Positions 18,318 to 27,575 of a stretch of 64,000 bases of DNA are shown here, one piece after another. The position numbers were made by a program, and so were the translations under genes. Where the stretch lies: assembly GCF_900187375.1 (NCBI RefSeq), contig NZ_FYEW01000001.1:1860001-1924000 (forward strand). Reading direction: 5' to 3'. Source of the DNA: Hymenobacter gelipurpurascens. Its GTDB lineage: Bacteria > Bacteroidota > Bacteroidia > Cytophagales > Hymenobacteraceae. The stretch's first letter is position 1. Every line of letters starts with the position of its first letter. The notes below the pieces were generated by a model. The model did no database searches. It was not told the DNA's origin and worked only from the letters and a program-made list of their open reading frames with translations.

Positions 18318-19415
18318 ATGATGATGAATATGCCACTAGCTTTCACGCAGTCTGCCCTTGCGGGCTCTCCTACTGCGGGGGTGGAGGTGCCCGAGCGACG
18401 TGCCGCTCCCGCTTCGCCAGCTGCCCCCAACGAGGAACCCCTGCTTAGCATTTGTATTCCTACCTACCACCGGCCCGAGCTTCTGGCCCGCGCCCTGAAC
18501 TCGGTACTGCCTCTACCGCCGGAAGTAGAGCTTATTATTTCCGATAACTCTACCGCCAACAGCGAAAGTGAGCACACTACCTGCCGTGTTCTTGCTGATC
18601 AGCCGACCTCCCGCTGGACCTATTATCACAACCCACCCGGTGGCAGTGGCGGTACCAACTGGGTAGCCTGCGTGAAGCGTGCACGAGGCCATTATGTTCT
18701 CATGCTTCACGACGATGACTACCTGCTACCCGGCAGCGTGGAGGCCATGCTAACAGTGTTGCGTCAAGTGCGAGGAAAGTACCATTCGGTGCTTTTTGGC
18801 GTAGATGTAGTAGATGTGCAGCGGCGGGTTCTGCAGAAACAGACGCCCTCCCGCACCAATTATTTGCCGCCCGCCGTTGCCGTAGAAGCGCTGCTCACCA
18901 ACTCATCGCTCATTCGGGTGCCGGCCATGGCTGTCAGCCGCGAGGTGTATCGCAGCACGGGAGGCCCCGACCCTTCTCAGAGCACCACCGACGACACCGA
19001 TTTGTGGCTCCGTGTATTCGCGGCGGCAGGCGTATACCGGGTGCCCATTACCACATGCGCTTATACGGTCCACGATGGTGCCGTCACAACGGGCGTATTC
19101 AATCAGACGACGGTACAACTGCTGCTTCAGATCTTCAATAAGGCACGGGGCCACAACCTGTTATCCGAAGACCGGCTGCAGCGGGCACAGGCTCACTTTT
19201 TTCACCAGTTTGTACTGGCGGGGGCCTATCGCTCCCTATGTCGCCGCGATACCTCGGCGGCCCGGCAAGTACTGCAACTTCTAAACCTGCCTGAGCTGAA
19301 GCAACTGCCTACCCCGGCGCGCTGGCTTCCGGTTCGGCTAGGCCTGTCGTTGTGCGCTCGTCTCAATTTTGTCCCACCTCTTCTGCCAAACCACTCTCAA
19401 CGCCAGTCAGGATAG
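18318..19415 (+). CDS. Glycosyltransferase family 2 (GT-A fold)
   Basis: 365 residues. The catalytic domain starts around residue 45 with LLSICIPTYHRPELLARAL, then ELIISDNS and the metal-binding MLHDDDYLLPGSVEAML. Before it lies an unusual 40-residue Ala/Pro-rich extension. Start could be any of the clustered ATGs at 18318, 18321 or 18327. The C-terminal third is helical with no recognisable second domain. It likely adds a sugar to the repeat unit; it ends the first glycosyltransferase block, and an AT-rich gap follows. Confidence 0.83.
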   Translation: MMMNMPLAFTQSALAGSPTAGVEVPERRAAPASPAAPNEEPLLSICIPTYHRPELLARALNSVLPLPPEVELIISDNSTANSESEHTTCRVLADQPTSRWTYYHNPPGGSGGTNWVACVKRARGHYVLMLHDDDYLLPGSVEAMLTVLRQVRGKYHSVLFGVDVVDVQRRVLQKQTPSRTNYLPPAVAVEALLTNSSLIRVPAMAVSREVYRSTGGPDPSQSTTDDTDLWLRVFAAAGVYRVPITTCAYTVHDGAVTTGVFNQTTVQLLLQIFNKARGHNLLSEDRLQRAQAHFFHQFVLAGAYRSLCRRDTSAARQVLQLLNLPELKQLPTPARWLPVRLGLSLCARLNFVPPLLPNHSQRQSG

Positions 19416-19523
19416 CCCTACCTAAATAAAAAGTAAATATTATTTGCATTATTATATAATTAACACAACAATATTTAGGATATTACACGAAAGGTTTCCC
19501 GTTTCCCTTATTACCCGCATCAT

Positions 19524-20837
19524 ATGTTCATTCTTGACAAATCGTTACAGGCTCGCGAACGGGCCGGAAACCCTATTCGAGTAGGATTGTGGGGAGCAGG
19601 CCAAATGGCTCAAGGCTTGGTGAATCAGGTGATGCGCTACACTCCCGGCATGGAGATAGCCGTAATTGCCAATCGAACGATCAGTAAGGCGCATGAGGCC
19701 TACGACTACGCCGGCTATACTGCCTCGGAGTGTAATGACCTAGCAACCTTGCAAGCCTGCGTATCGGCGGGGGGCTATGCCGTGACGGAAAACGCCGAGC
19801 TTCTTTGCGAGCTGGAGGGGCTGGATATCCTGGTGGAATGCACAGGTACAATCCATTACGCCGCCAACCTTATAATGAAGGCTATCGAGAACAAGAAGCA
19901 TGTTCTCCTCTTCAACCCGGAGGTAGATGCCACCATTGGGCCAATACTGAAGGTATACGCCGACAAGGCTGGGGTAATGCTCAGCGGCTGCGACGGCGAC
20001 CAGCCGGGCGTCATCATGAACCTGTACCGCTTTGTGAAAGGGCTAGGCCTCACGCCACTCATTTGTGGCAATATCAAGGGATTACAGGATTTCTACCGCA
20101 ACCCTACTACGCAGGCTGGTTTTGCTGCCCGATGGCAGCTGACGCCCGAAATGGTGACCTGCTTTGCTGATGGCACCAAAATATCTATTGAGCAGGCCTG
20201 CGTAGCCAATGCCACGGGCATGGGTGTGGCCAAGCGCGGCATGCTGGGCTACACCCACGATGGCCACATTGATGACATGACGGGCCTCTACGATGTGGAG
20301 GAACTCAAGCGACTGGGCGGCATTGTCGATTATGTGGTAGGCCCCAAACCAGGCCCTGGCGTTTTTGTGTTTGCCACTACCGACGACCCCAAGGTGCGTC
20401 ATTACCTGGAGTACGGCAAGCTGGGCACGGGCCCTCTGTATAGCTTCTATACTCCCTATCACCTGATTTACGCCGAAATCCCGATTTCCATCGCCCGCAT
20501 GGTGCTCTTCCAGGACATTATCATGGAACCCTTGGGTGGCCCGGTGGTAGAGGTAATTACGTTGGCCAAAACGCCCTTAAAGGCGGGGCAAACGCTCGAT
20601 GGCCTTGGTGGCTACGACACGTATGGCCAGTGCGAAAATGCCCAGGTAGCTCGGCAGGAAAACTTGCTACCGGTAGGCCTAGCCGAAGGTGCTACCGTAA
20701 AATACGACCTACCGCGCGACCATGTGCTCACGTTTGATGACGTAGACCTGCCTGCCGACAACCTCGTGCAACGCCTCTACCGCGAGCAAACAACCCTATT
20801 CTTTCCGGAGCTACAGCCCAAGACCGTGCTGGCTTAG
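19524..20837 (+). CDS. Homoserine-dehydrogenase-like NAD(P)-binding protein with C-terminal SAF domain
   Basis: 437 residues. An N-terminal Rossmann fold (VGLWGAGQMAQGLVNQVM) is followed by a central catalytic-like region (ECTGTIHYAANL; GVMLSGCDGDQPGVIMNLYR). The C-terminal SAF domain starts near TPLKAGQTLDGLGGYDTYG and ends near DHVLTFDDVDLP. The combination is that of homoserine-dehydrogenase-like oxidoreductases often found in surface-polysaccharide loci; no reaction is established to my knowledge. It begins a new unit after an AT-rich 108-bp gap and is followed 54 bp later by a UXS-like SDR and then UDP-glucose dehydrogenase. I infer a role in making an unusual sugar donor; it is unlikely to make homoserine here. 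Confidence 0.78.
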   Translation: MFILDKSLQARERAGNPIRVGLWGAGQMAQGLVNQVMRYTPGMEIAVIANRTISKAHEAYDYAGYTASECNDLATLQACVSAGGYAVTENAELLCELEGLDILVECTGTIHYAANLIMKAIENKKHVLLFNPEVDATIGPILKVYADKAGVMLSGCDGDQPGVIMNLYRFVKGLGLTPLICGNIKGLQDFYRNPTTQAGFAARWQLTPEMVTCFADGTKISIEQACVANATGMGVAKRGMLGYTHDGHIDDMTGLYDVEELKRLGGIVDYVVGPKPGPGVFVFATTDDPKVRHYLEYGKLGTGPLYSFYTPYHLIYAEIPISIARMVLFQDIIMEPLGGPVVEVITLAKTPLKAGQTLDGLGGYDTYGQCENAQVARQENLLPVGLAEGATVKYDLPRDHVLTFDDVDLPADNLVQRLYREQTTLFFPELQPKTVLA

Positions 20838-20891
20838 GCCACTTTATATTCCTCGATACTCCCCTCTATCTGACTTTTACTCCCTGAAGCC

Positions 20892-22010
20892 ATGATTGAA
20901 GCTATTGCCACTCAGGTGGAAAACCGCATTTTGCGGGAAGACATGCAAACTATCTATCAGCACCTTTCTGAGCAGGAAAAGGACAAGCTCCGCGACTCTA
21001 CCATTCTGCTAACGGGTTGTGGGGGGTTTCTGGGCTACTACTTCATGCATTTCTTTGCGCAGTATGCTGAGGAGCTAAATATTCAGCGCATTATTGGCCT
21101 AGAGAACTTTCTGACCGGCACTAAAGACTGGCTGGATAACCTAGTAGCAAGTAATCCGGAGGTTATTAAGCTGCACGAGTTCAATGTCATTACCGACTCG
21201 GTGGAAGATATTCCGGGTGCAGCGGAGGCAAACCTGGTGATTCATATGGCCTCCATTGCCTCACCTACATTCTACCGCATCTACCCTATTGAGACGGTGG
21301 ATGCCAACATAACTGGCCTACGTCGGCTCCTGGATTTTTACGCCGATAAGCAGCTGCGCGGGTTTTTGTTTTTCTCCAGCAGCGAAATCTACGGCGACCC
21401 ATTTCCGGAGTTTATTCCAACCAGCGAAGACTACCGGGGCAACGTGGCCACCATTGGCCCCCGCGCCTGCTACGATGAAGCGAAGCGCTTTGGCGAAACG
21501 CTGTGCTACCTATTTTCGCAGAAGCACAACATGCCTATTGGCATTGCACGGCCATTCAACAATTATGGCCCCGGCATGAGCATCCACGACAAGCGCCTCC
21601 CCGCCGATTTTGCGAAAGCAGTGGTAGAAGGCCGCGACCTGGAAATCCTATCGGATGGCACGCCTACGCGCACGTTCTGCTACATCTCCGATGCTATTAC
21701 CGGCTACCTAAAAGTGCTGCTCCATGGCCAGTTTGATGTTTTTAACATCGGAATGGATAAGCCAGAGCTCTCGGTACGGGATTTTGCAGGGTTCTTTAAT
21801 ACCCAAGGAAAAGCTATCTTCAACTATCAGGGAAAGATATCCTTCAATACGTCTCAGGACAAAGAATACCTTACTGATAATCCGAACCGCCGCTGTCCCA
21901 ATATCAGCAAAGCCCGTCAGCTACTGGCCTATGAGCCCCAGATGGGGGTAGAAGAAGGTATCAGGCGCTACCTGGAATTTCTCTTCATCAATAAAGAGCA
22001 GGCATTATGA
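20892..22010 (+). CDS. Extended SDR, UDP-glucuronate decarboxylase-like (UXS family)
   Basis: 372 residues. It has a glycine-rich nucleotide-binding loop (GCGGFLGYYFM), LENFLTGTKDWLDNL, the active-site SSSEIYGDPFPEF and the catalytic region GPRACYDEAKRFGETLCY. The last is close to the GPRSCYDEGKR signature of UXS. An N-terminal extension of about 30 residues is longer than usual. UXS oxidises and decarboxylates UDP-glucuronate to UDP-xylose. The adjacent gene makes UDP-glucuronate, which supports this, but related SDRs with other products exist. Its stop overlaps the next start (ATGA at 22007). Confidence 0.78.
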   Translation: MIEAIATQVENRILREDMQTIYQHLSEQEKDKLRDSTILLTGCGGFLGYYFMHFFAQYAEELNIQRIIGLENFLTGTKDWLDNLVASNPEVIKLHEFNVITDSVEDIPGAAEANLVIHMASIASPTFYRIYPIETVDANITGLRRLLDFYADKQLRGFLFFSSSEIYGDPFPEFIPTSEDYRGNVATIGPRACYDEAKRFGETLCYLFSQKHNMPIGIARPFNNYGPGMSIHDKRLPADFAKAVVEGRDLEILSDGTPTRTFCYISDAITGYLKVLLHGQFDVFNIGMDKPELSVRDFAGFFNTQGKAIFNYQGKISFNTSQDKEYLTDNPNRRCPNISKARQLLAYEPQMGVEEGIRRYLEFLFINKEQAL

Positions 22011-23299
22011 TTACCGTACTCGGACTTGGCTTTGTGGGGTTAACCACGGCGTTAGGATTCAGCAAGAAAGGCTTTAAGGTCTACGGTATCGACGTAAACC
22101 AGGAGCGCGTAGAGAAGCTACGAGGGTATGAGGTGCCCTTTTATGAGCCGCATTTAGATGAGGCGCTACGTCAGCAGCTCGGACACAACTTTTGGCTGGA
22201 TGTTCCTCTGGTCGAGGCTGTCCGCAACAGTAAGGTGATTATTCTGTGCGTAGGCACACCTGGCAACCCCGATGGCAGCGCCGACCTGACGTATTTGCTC
22301 CAGGCAGTGCATGATGTATTTGAGGCTAGCTCCGGCGAGTTCAAAGTCATCGTGACCAAATCGACGGTGCCGCCTTCCACCGTGACCAACAAGGTAAAGC
22401 CGTATGTGGAAGAGCTGAACCGGCAATACAATAAGCCCATCGGGTTGGCCTCTAATCCCGAGTTCCTGCGCGAGGGCTATGCCTGGGACGATTTCATGCA
22501 CCCTGACCGCATAGTAATTGGGGTGGAAGATGAAGACTCGAAAGAGGTGCTTAACGAAATCTACCAGCCCTTCCATGCGCCGGTGCATTATGTAAGCTTC
22601 AACTCTGCCGAGTTCATTAAATACCTATCAAACACACTCTTATCCACCCTGATTAGTTTTTCAAACGAAATGGCCATGATTGCCGAGCACATTGGCGGCA
22701 TTGATGTGGCAGGCGCATTCAAGATTCTGCATCAAGACAAGCGCTGGTTTGGGGCGCCGGCCGCCATGGCCAGCTACGTATACCCCGGCTGCGGATACGG
22801 CGGCTATTGTCTGCCCAAAGACACGGCCGCCTTGGTCAGCATTGCGCAGGAGCATGGCTTCACGCCGCACATTCTGGCGGGCAACCTCCAGATCAATGAA
22901 GAAATCAAGGATTTTGTGGTCAGCAAAATTATGGCAGCAGTGCCTGCCAGCAGTACCATTGGCATTTTAGGACTCGCTTTCAAGAGCGGCTCCGATGATG
23001 TGCGCCTGAGTCCTAGCAAGAGTATCATTGAAAAGCTGCTGGCGCAAGGTTACTCGCGCATAGTGGCCTACGACCCGATGGCCAACGAGATTTTCGCTCA
23101 AGAGTATGGGTTGCCCATCACGTACACTAATACACTGGAAGACCTGGTAGAACAGGCCGATGAATTGGTGCTCCTGACCGGGTGGCCGGAATTTCGGCAA
23201 AACAAACACCTGATTACCAGTAAGCGGCTGTTCGACTTCCGCCATACCCTGGCGGAACTACCTCAAGCTCCCATTTTGAAAGCCGAGGAAGTGGCCTAG
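22007..23299 (+). CDS. UDP-glucose 6-dehydrogenase / nucleotide-sugar dehydrogenase
   Basis: 430 residues, standard length. The N-terminal NAD domain begins ITVLGLGFVGLTTALGFSKK; the central helices include NPEFLREGYAWDDFMHPDR. The catalytic cysteine lies in GCGYGGYCLPKDTAAL, and a C-terminal UDP-binding domain contains GLAFKSGSDDVRLSPS. It oxidises UDP-glucose to UDP-glucuronate, the presumed substrate of the UXS-like enzyme with which it overlaps by 4 bp. The stop codon lies in GTGGCCTAG. GDP-mannose or another hexose donor cannot be strictly excluded. Confidence 0.88.
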   Translation: MITVLGLGFVGLTTALGFSKKGFKVYGIDVNQERVEKLRGYEVPFYEPHLDEALRQQLGHNFWLDVPLVEAVRNSKVIILCVGTPGNPDGSADLTYLLQAVHDVFEASSGEFKVIVTKSTVPPSTVTNKVKPYVEELNRQYNKPIGLASNPEFLREGYAWDDFMHPDRIVIGVEDEDSKEVLNEIYQPFHAPVHYVSFNSAEFIKYLSNTLLSTLISFSNEMAMIAEHIGGIDVAGAFKILHQDKRWFGAPAAMASYVYPGCGYGGYCLPKDTAALVSIAQEHGFTPHILAGNLQINEEIKDFVVSKIMAAVPASSTIGILGLAFKSGSDDVRLSPSKSIIEKLLAQGYSRIVAYDPMANEIFAQEYGLPITYTNTLEDLVEQADELVLLTGWPEFRQNKHLITSKRLFDFRHTLAELPQAPILKAEEVA

Positions 23300-23329
23300 C
23301 CCGAATAGTCTTATTGCTTTACTTAGTCT

Positions 23330-23364
23330 AGGCCAGTTCTGCTCACTAGCAGGACTGGCCTTTT
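23330..23364 (+). terminator. Intrinsic terminator after UDP-glucose dehydrogenase
   Basis: AGGCCAGTTCTGCT (23330-23343) pairs with AGCAGGACTGGCCT (23348-23361), one G-T pair, loop CACT, then a T-run. The left arm starts inside a CTAGGCC motif. Confidence 0.85.
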
Positions 23365-23467
23365 GCTCATACCGCTAAACCGCTTCTCGACCAAAGGGCC
23401 GCAAAAAGGCCCGGACTTTCAGCAAGTGCCAAAAGGCCGGGCCTCTGAAGGTAAGTGCTGGTGCTGG

Positions 23468-24853
23468 TTAGTTGCGGGTCCGGTAAACGGGCTGCACAGG
23501 CCTACCGTGCAAGTACTTCTCCACTCCCTCATCCAGTGCCCGCCGATAGACGGCTAAAGCTTCGTGCACGCGCTCGGCGGTTTGCTCTACCTCGGCGGGC
23601 CGGTGTGCGTTGCTGATGATAAAGGACGGTAGCAGCAACCCGCGCCGCAACGTCTCCTGCATAAACAGCGTGCGGAACGCCTGCGACGGCTGACCATCGG
23701 CATCTCGGGTGCCATACACCAGGCATTGGGGCTGACCGAGCAGCAGAAATTGGTTTTGCAAGCCATGCTCCAGCACACTCTGGTTCAGCAATTTGCGCAG
23801 ATATTGCCCTGCCTCGTGCATGGTTTCTATGACGGGCTCTCGGCGGTAGGTGGCCAGCACTTCGCGCATGGCCGCCAGGGCATGGCTTTCGGCTCCGTAG
23901 GTGGTAGAAAGCAGGAAAACGCGCTCCTGCTGGTGGTGTAGGCCACCCAGTTCCATCAGTTCCCGCTTCCCGGTAAGGGCCGCGATGCTGAACCCATTGC
24001 CCAGCGCCTTGCCCCAGGTGCTCAGATCGGGCCGGATGCCATGCACGGCCTGGGCGCCGCCTACATGCCAGCGCAGACCCGCGATTATCTCATCGAAAAT
24101 AAGTACGGTGCCGTGTTGAGTACATAGGTCGCGCACGCCCTGCAGAAACCCTGGCTCAGGTGCAACTTCCTTTTCCACCTCCAGAATCAGGCAGGCTACC
24201 TCTCCGGCGTTTTCCGTGAACAGCTGCCGCACGCTGTCCAGATTGTTATACCGAAACGACACCGTGAGGCGGCGCACAGCCTCGGGCACACCCGCGCCCA
24301 CGGCCGTAGTCCCGATAAACCAATCATCAGTGGAAAAGAACGGGTGGTCGGTGCAGAGTGCAACGAGGGGCCGACCTGTAGCGGCGCGGGCCAGCTTTAC
24401 GGCGGCGGTAGTAACATCGGAGCCATTTTTAGCGAATTTCACCATGTCGCCGGCGCCGGTTGTGTGCAGGAAATCTTCGGCAGCCTTCAGTTCCAGCACC
24501 GTAGGCCTGCCTAGGTTGGTAGTGCCGCGCCACATTTCGCGCTGAGCAGCGCGCAACACCGGCGCATACGCATGGCCCAACGTGACGGCCCGCAGGCCCA
24601 TTCCGTACTCGATATACTCGTTGCCATCTACATCCCACACGCGGCAACCTTTGCCCCGCACCAGATACGGCGCCATATTCTCCGGAAACTGGTCGTCGCC
24701 TTTGGCATACGTGTGGCAACCCGCCGGAATTGCCGCATGAAACCGCGCATCAAGGGCGCGTGAGCCCGCTACTGTGGGCGCTGCTGACTCAGGCGTAGTT
24801 ATGGACTGCACATCTGGGGCAGCGCTTTCAAGCAGACTAGTGAGGGAAGACAT
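23468..24853 (-). CDS. Class III PLP-dependent aminotransferase (glutamate-1-semialdehyde aminomutase-like)
   Basis: 461 residues. The PLP lysine is visible in TWGKALGNGFSIAAL, the upstream LIFDEIIAGLR holds the Asp that contacts the pyridine nitrogen, and KNGSDVTTAAVKLARAATG is a class III signature. It resembles GSA aminomutase, but it lies last in a six-gene sugar-modification string, so amination of a sugar or transfer of an amino group to a glycan precursor is more likely than heme synthesis. The N-terminal 40 residues are extra. It converges with the UDP-glucose dehydrogenase gene. A 32-bp palindrome separates it from the preceding gene. Confidence 0.82.
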   Translation of the reverse strand: MSSLTSLLESAAPDVQSITTPESAAPTVAGSRALDARFHAAIPAGCHTYAKGDDQFPENMAPYLVRGKGCRVWDVDGNEYIEYGMGLRAVTLGHAYAPVLRAAQREMWRGTTNLGRPTVLELKAAEDFLHTTGAGDMVKFAKNGSDVTTAAVKLARAATGRPLVALCTDHPFFSTDDWFIGTTAVGAGVPEAVRRLTVSFRYNNLDSVRQLFTENAGEVACLILEVEKEVAPEPGFLQGVRDLCTQHGTVLIFDEIIAGLRWHVGGAQAVHGIRPDLSTWGKALGNGFSIAALTGKRELMELGGLHHQQERVFLLSTTYGAESHALAAMREVLATYRREPVIETMHEAGQYLRKLLNQSVLEHGLQNQFLLLGQPQCLVYGTRDADGQPSQAFRTLFMQETLRRGLLLPSFIISNAHRPAEVEQTAERVHEALAVYRRALDEGVEKYLHGRPVQPVYRTRN

Positions 24854-24880
24854 AGCCGGAGCGGTTAGAAAATGGGGAGC

Positions 24881-24912
24881 GGTACCAGCGTGGCCTAGGC
24901 CACGCTGGTACC
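24881..24912. repeat. 32-bp perfect palindrome centred on GGCCTAGGCC
   Basis: Each arm is 16 bp (GGTACCAGCGTGGCCT and its exact complement), with no loop. It fills the 66-bp gap between the DUF4910 gene end and the aminotransferase start on the - strand. On the - strand no T-run follows. Confidence 0.9.
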
Positions 24913-24919
24913 CTAAAAA

Positions 24920-26251
24920 TCAGGCAAGTAACTGGGTGGCGCGCAAGGCTACGGCAGCCTTGTGCAGCAGCTGAAACGGTAAGCCAGAGCGCTCGGCAAT
25001 ATCCAGCAGGCTGTGGCGCCCATCCGATTGGTTAAGCACCCACAGCAGCACCATTTGCCACTGCTGGCCGTCTAGGCCACCTCCTACCGTTTTGTACAGG
25101 CCCCGGCGGCCCAGTTGCGGCTCGCCGTAGGGGCTTAGGTTCTGGTAAGTCTGGTTCTGCTCCAGCACGCGGCACACACGGCGCAGCAGGCGCAGGGAGC
25201 CGGTAAGTTGCTGTTGTGTAACAAAGTCGGGGTTATCGGCGGAGGTATGGTACTCTGGGAATTCGCCGAACGGCGTGCGCGTGAGGCACCCTACCGGCAG
25301 CCGAAAACCCGGCGAGCAATACTGGCGCTCATCGTAACCGTAGGGGCTGAACAGGCGCAGCTCATGTGGCTCGTGTAGGTCGCGGAGGGCCAGGGCTACG
25401 GCGCGGTCTACCTCGGCGGCACCGGCTTCTGATGCCTTGTAGGTAAATTGCCCTGGCCCGCCCAGCAAGGAAAGCACCAGTCCATGCCGCACACACGGTA
25501 CGGCGGTTTCCTGGTGTTGGGCCAGCCACGTAATAGCGCCTATGGTAGCAGGCACAAACAAAAATCGATAGGAATAGCGCCTAGGCCTATCGGCAAGCCA
25601 GTTAGCCAATGCCGTGGCCACCACCAGCCCCGAAATGTTGTCGTTGGCCAGGGAAGGGTGGCAGAGATGACACGAAATCAGAACCTCTTCCTCGCTAGAC
25701 CCCGGCAACAGGAGCTGCCCATACGTGAGCGAGCCAGCAGGATCGTGGGTGGCGTCAATACATACTTCGTACACCTCATCCTGGAGCTGCTCGCGCTGCC
25801 GATGGGCCAGACAAAAGCCCCAGGAAGCACCGTAGTAGCTCGTTCGGTACGGGATGAGGTCAGGCTGCTCGGGCAGGGAGTGCAGATGCTCCTCCAACTC
25901 GGCACGCGTAAACCAGCCCGCCACAGGCTGGCTGTAGCCTACTACATGCAGATTGTGGTTGGCAAAATCAATAACGTGCCTCCCCTGCGTATCTCGCACG
26001 TAGGCCTGCCGGATGTTCCACTCGGGCGGTACCACCCAATCGAGCACGGGCGTGCCGCTGGGCACCTCCTGCACTTGCAGGCCCGCTGGCAGGTACTGCT
26101 CCAGCATGCGCAGCGTCTGCCGTACACCCTCGCCCGTAATGCTGCGCCCAATGGGGTAAAGCTTGCGCAGCAGCCGGTGCATGGCCACCGACTGGCCTAC
26201 GGGCTTGCCTGTAGGCGGCGCCAGAAAGGCAGCTTCAGATGTGGACGACAT
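24920..26251 (-). CDS. DUF4910/M28-aminopeptidase-like protein with C-terminal winged helix
   Basis: About 443 residues from the chosen ATG at 26251, which overlaps the methyltransferase stop by 17 bp. Residues near the N-terminus (LYPIGRSITGEGVRQTL) are a hallmark of this family. Metal-ligand candidates are SCHLCHPSLANDNISG, YDERQYCSPGFRLPVG and FPEYHTSADNPDF. The last 65 residues (LLWVLNQSDGRHSLLDIAER) form a small winged-helix-like domain. Members occur in surface-polysaccharide loci of several phyla, and to my knowledge their substrate is not established. A hydrolase acting on an amide or acyl group of a modified sugar is an inference from the M28-like fold and the neighbouring aminotransferase. 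Confidence 0.75.
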   Translation of the reverse strand: MSSTSEAAFLAPPTGKPVGQSVAMHRLLRKLYPIGRSITGEGVRQTLRMLEQYLPAGLQVQEVPSGTPVLDWVVPPEWNIRQAYVRDTQGRHVIDFANHNLHVVGYSQPVAGWFTRAELEEHLHSLPEQPDLIPYRTSYYGASWGFCLAHRQREQLQDEVYEVCIDATHDPAGSLTYGQLLLPGSSEEEVLISCHLCHPSLANDNISGLVVATALANWLADRPRRYSYRFLFVPATIGAITWLAQHQETAVPCVRHGLVLSLLGGPGQFTYKASEAGAAEVDRAVALALRDLHEPHELRLFSPYGYDERQYCSPGFRLPVGCLTRTPFGEFPEYHTSADNPDFVTQQQLTGSLRLLRRVCRVLEQNQTYQNLSPYGEPQLGRRGLYKTVGGGLDGQQWQMVLLWVLNQSDGRHSLLDIAERSGLPFQLLHKAAVALRATQLLA

Positions 26252-27500
26252 CGGCGGTAGCAGGCGTGTAGCTGAAGATTTCCAGCGCCGGAATGGCCAC
26301 CACAAACTGCCCGCCCCACTCACTGATAGCAGCAAACCGTTCCGATACCTCTTCCCGGATGTTCCAGGGCAGAACCACCACGTAATCGGGGCGCTCCACC
26401 TGAATCATGTCGGGGTGCAGCACCGGAATGTGGCTGCCAGGCAGGTATTTGTTCTGCTTGTGCGGGGAGGCATCTACTACAAACGTCATCAGATCGGTGC
26501 CCTGAATGCCGCAGTAGTTGAGCAGCGTATTGCCTTTGGCAGCGGCCCCGTAGCCGACAACCCGACGGCCCAGGCGTTTTTGTTTCAGCAGAAACTCCAG
26601 AAAATTGGCCCGCACTTCATCAATGCGCGGCTGGAAGTTCTGGTAGTAGGCCACCGTATCCATGCCTTCGCTCCGCTCGCGGGCCAGCAGTTCTTTTACG
26701 GCGCCGGAAACCGGCTTGGTATCATCGGCCGTATGGCGGGCAAAGACGCGTAGGGAGCCTCCATGAGTAGGAAGTTCCTCCACATCAAACACTGTGAGGC
26801 CTTTGGAGGCAAAAATTCGGTTTACCGTTGTGAGCGACAGATAAGAGAAATGCTCGTGATAAATGGTGTCGAACTGGCATTGCTGCACCAGGTTCAGCAG
26901 GTGCGGAAACTCCAGCGTTACCACTCCCTGCGGCTTTAGCAGCAGCGGTAGGCCAGTCACAAAGTCGTTGATATCGGGCACGTGCGCCAACACGTTGTTG
27001 GCAATCAGCAGATCGGTCTGCTGGCCTTCGGCGGCCATTTCCTGCGCCAGATTGGTCGTGAAGAAGTTTACCCGGGTTTTTACGCCCCGCTGGGCCGCCA
27101 TACGGGCCGTGTTTGCAGTAGGGTCGATACCGAGCACGGGTATTCCGTAGCCATGGAAATATTGTAGCAGATAGCCGTCGTTCGAGGCTACTTCCACAAC
27201 CAAGGAATCGGAAGTGTAGCCGAAGCGCTGCATCATCATATCTACATAGCGCTCTGCATGTTGTAGCCAGCTCGTAGAATAAGAAGAGAAATACGTGTAT
27301 TCATCACCGAAGATTTCAACGGCCTTTTTCACTTCCCCGATTTGCACCAGAAAGCAACTTTCACAGACATAAATTTTGAGAGGATAATGCTGCTCTGGCT
27401 CATCCAACTGCTTTTGCGTCAGCATGGAATTAGAAGGCGGGCAGTGACCTAGATCGGCAAATACATGGTGAAGCGATGTTCCACAATGACGGCAGTTCAT
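26235..27500 (-). CDS. SAM-dependent sugar C-methyltransferase (NovU/TylC3-like)
   Basis: 421 residues. An N-terminal zinc-binding module is visible (CRHCGTSLHHVFADLG then CESCFLVQIG, four Cys), followed by a class I SAM domain (VVEVASNDGYLLQYF; LGIDPTANTA) and the C-terminal Methyltransf_14-type domain (YGAAAKGNTLLNYCGI). This three-part layout is that of sugar-3-C-methyltransferases acting on nucleotide-linked 4-keto-deoxysugars. The His-Glu motif YHEHFSYLSL seen here is the usual catalytic pair region. It follows the RmlC-like gene by 75 bp and overlaps the next gene by 17 bp. A branched, C-methylated sugar is therefore predicted in the polysaccharide. Confidence 0.85.
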   Translation of the reverse strand: MNCRHCGTSLHHVFADLGHCPPSNSMLTQKQLDEPEQHYPLKIYVCESCFLVQIGEVKKAVEIFGDEYTYFSSYSTSWLQHAERYVDMMMQRFGYTSDSLVVEVASNDGYLLQYFHGYGIPVLGIDPTANTARMAAQRGVKTRVNFFTTNLAQEMAAEGQQTDLLIANNVLAHVPDINDFVTGLPLLLKPQGVVTLEFPHLLNLVQQCQFDTIYHEHFSYLSLTTVNRIFASKGLTVFDVEELPTHGGSLRVFARHTADDTKPVSGAVKELLARERSEGMDTVAYYQNFQPRIDEVRANFLEFLLKQKRLGRRVVGYGAAAKGNTLLNYCGIQGTDLMTFVVDASPHKQNKYLPGSHIPVLHPDMIQVERPDYVVVLPWNIREEVSERFAAISEWGGQFVVAIPALEIFSYTPATADVVHI

Positions 27501-27575
27501 AGCAAGCGAGTAATGGTGAGGAGAGAAAACAGGGAACGGAGAACTTGCTGAGGTGTGAAAGGGCTAGTAATCCAG

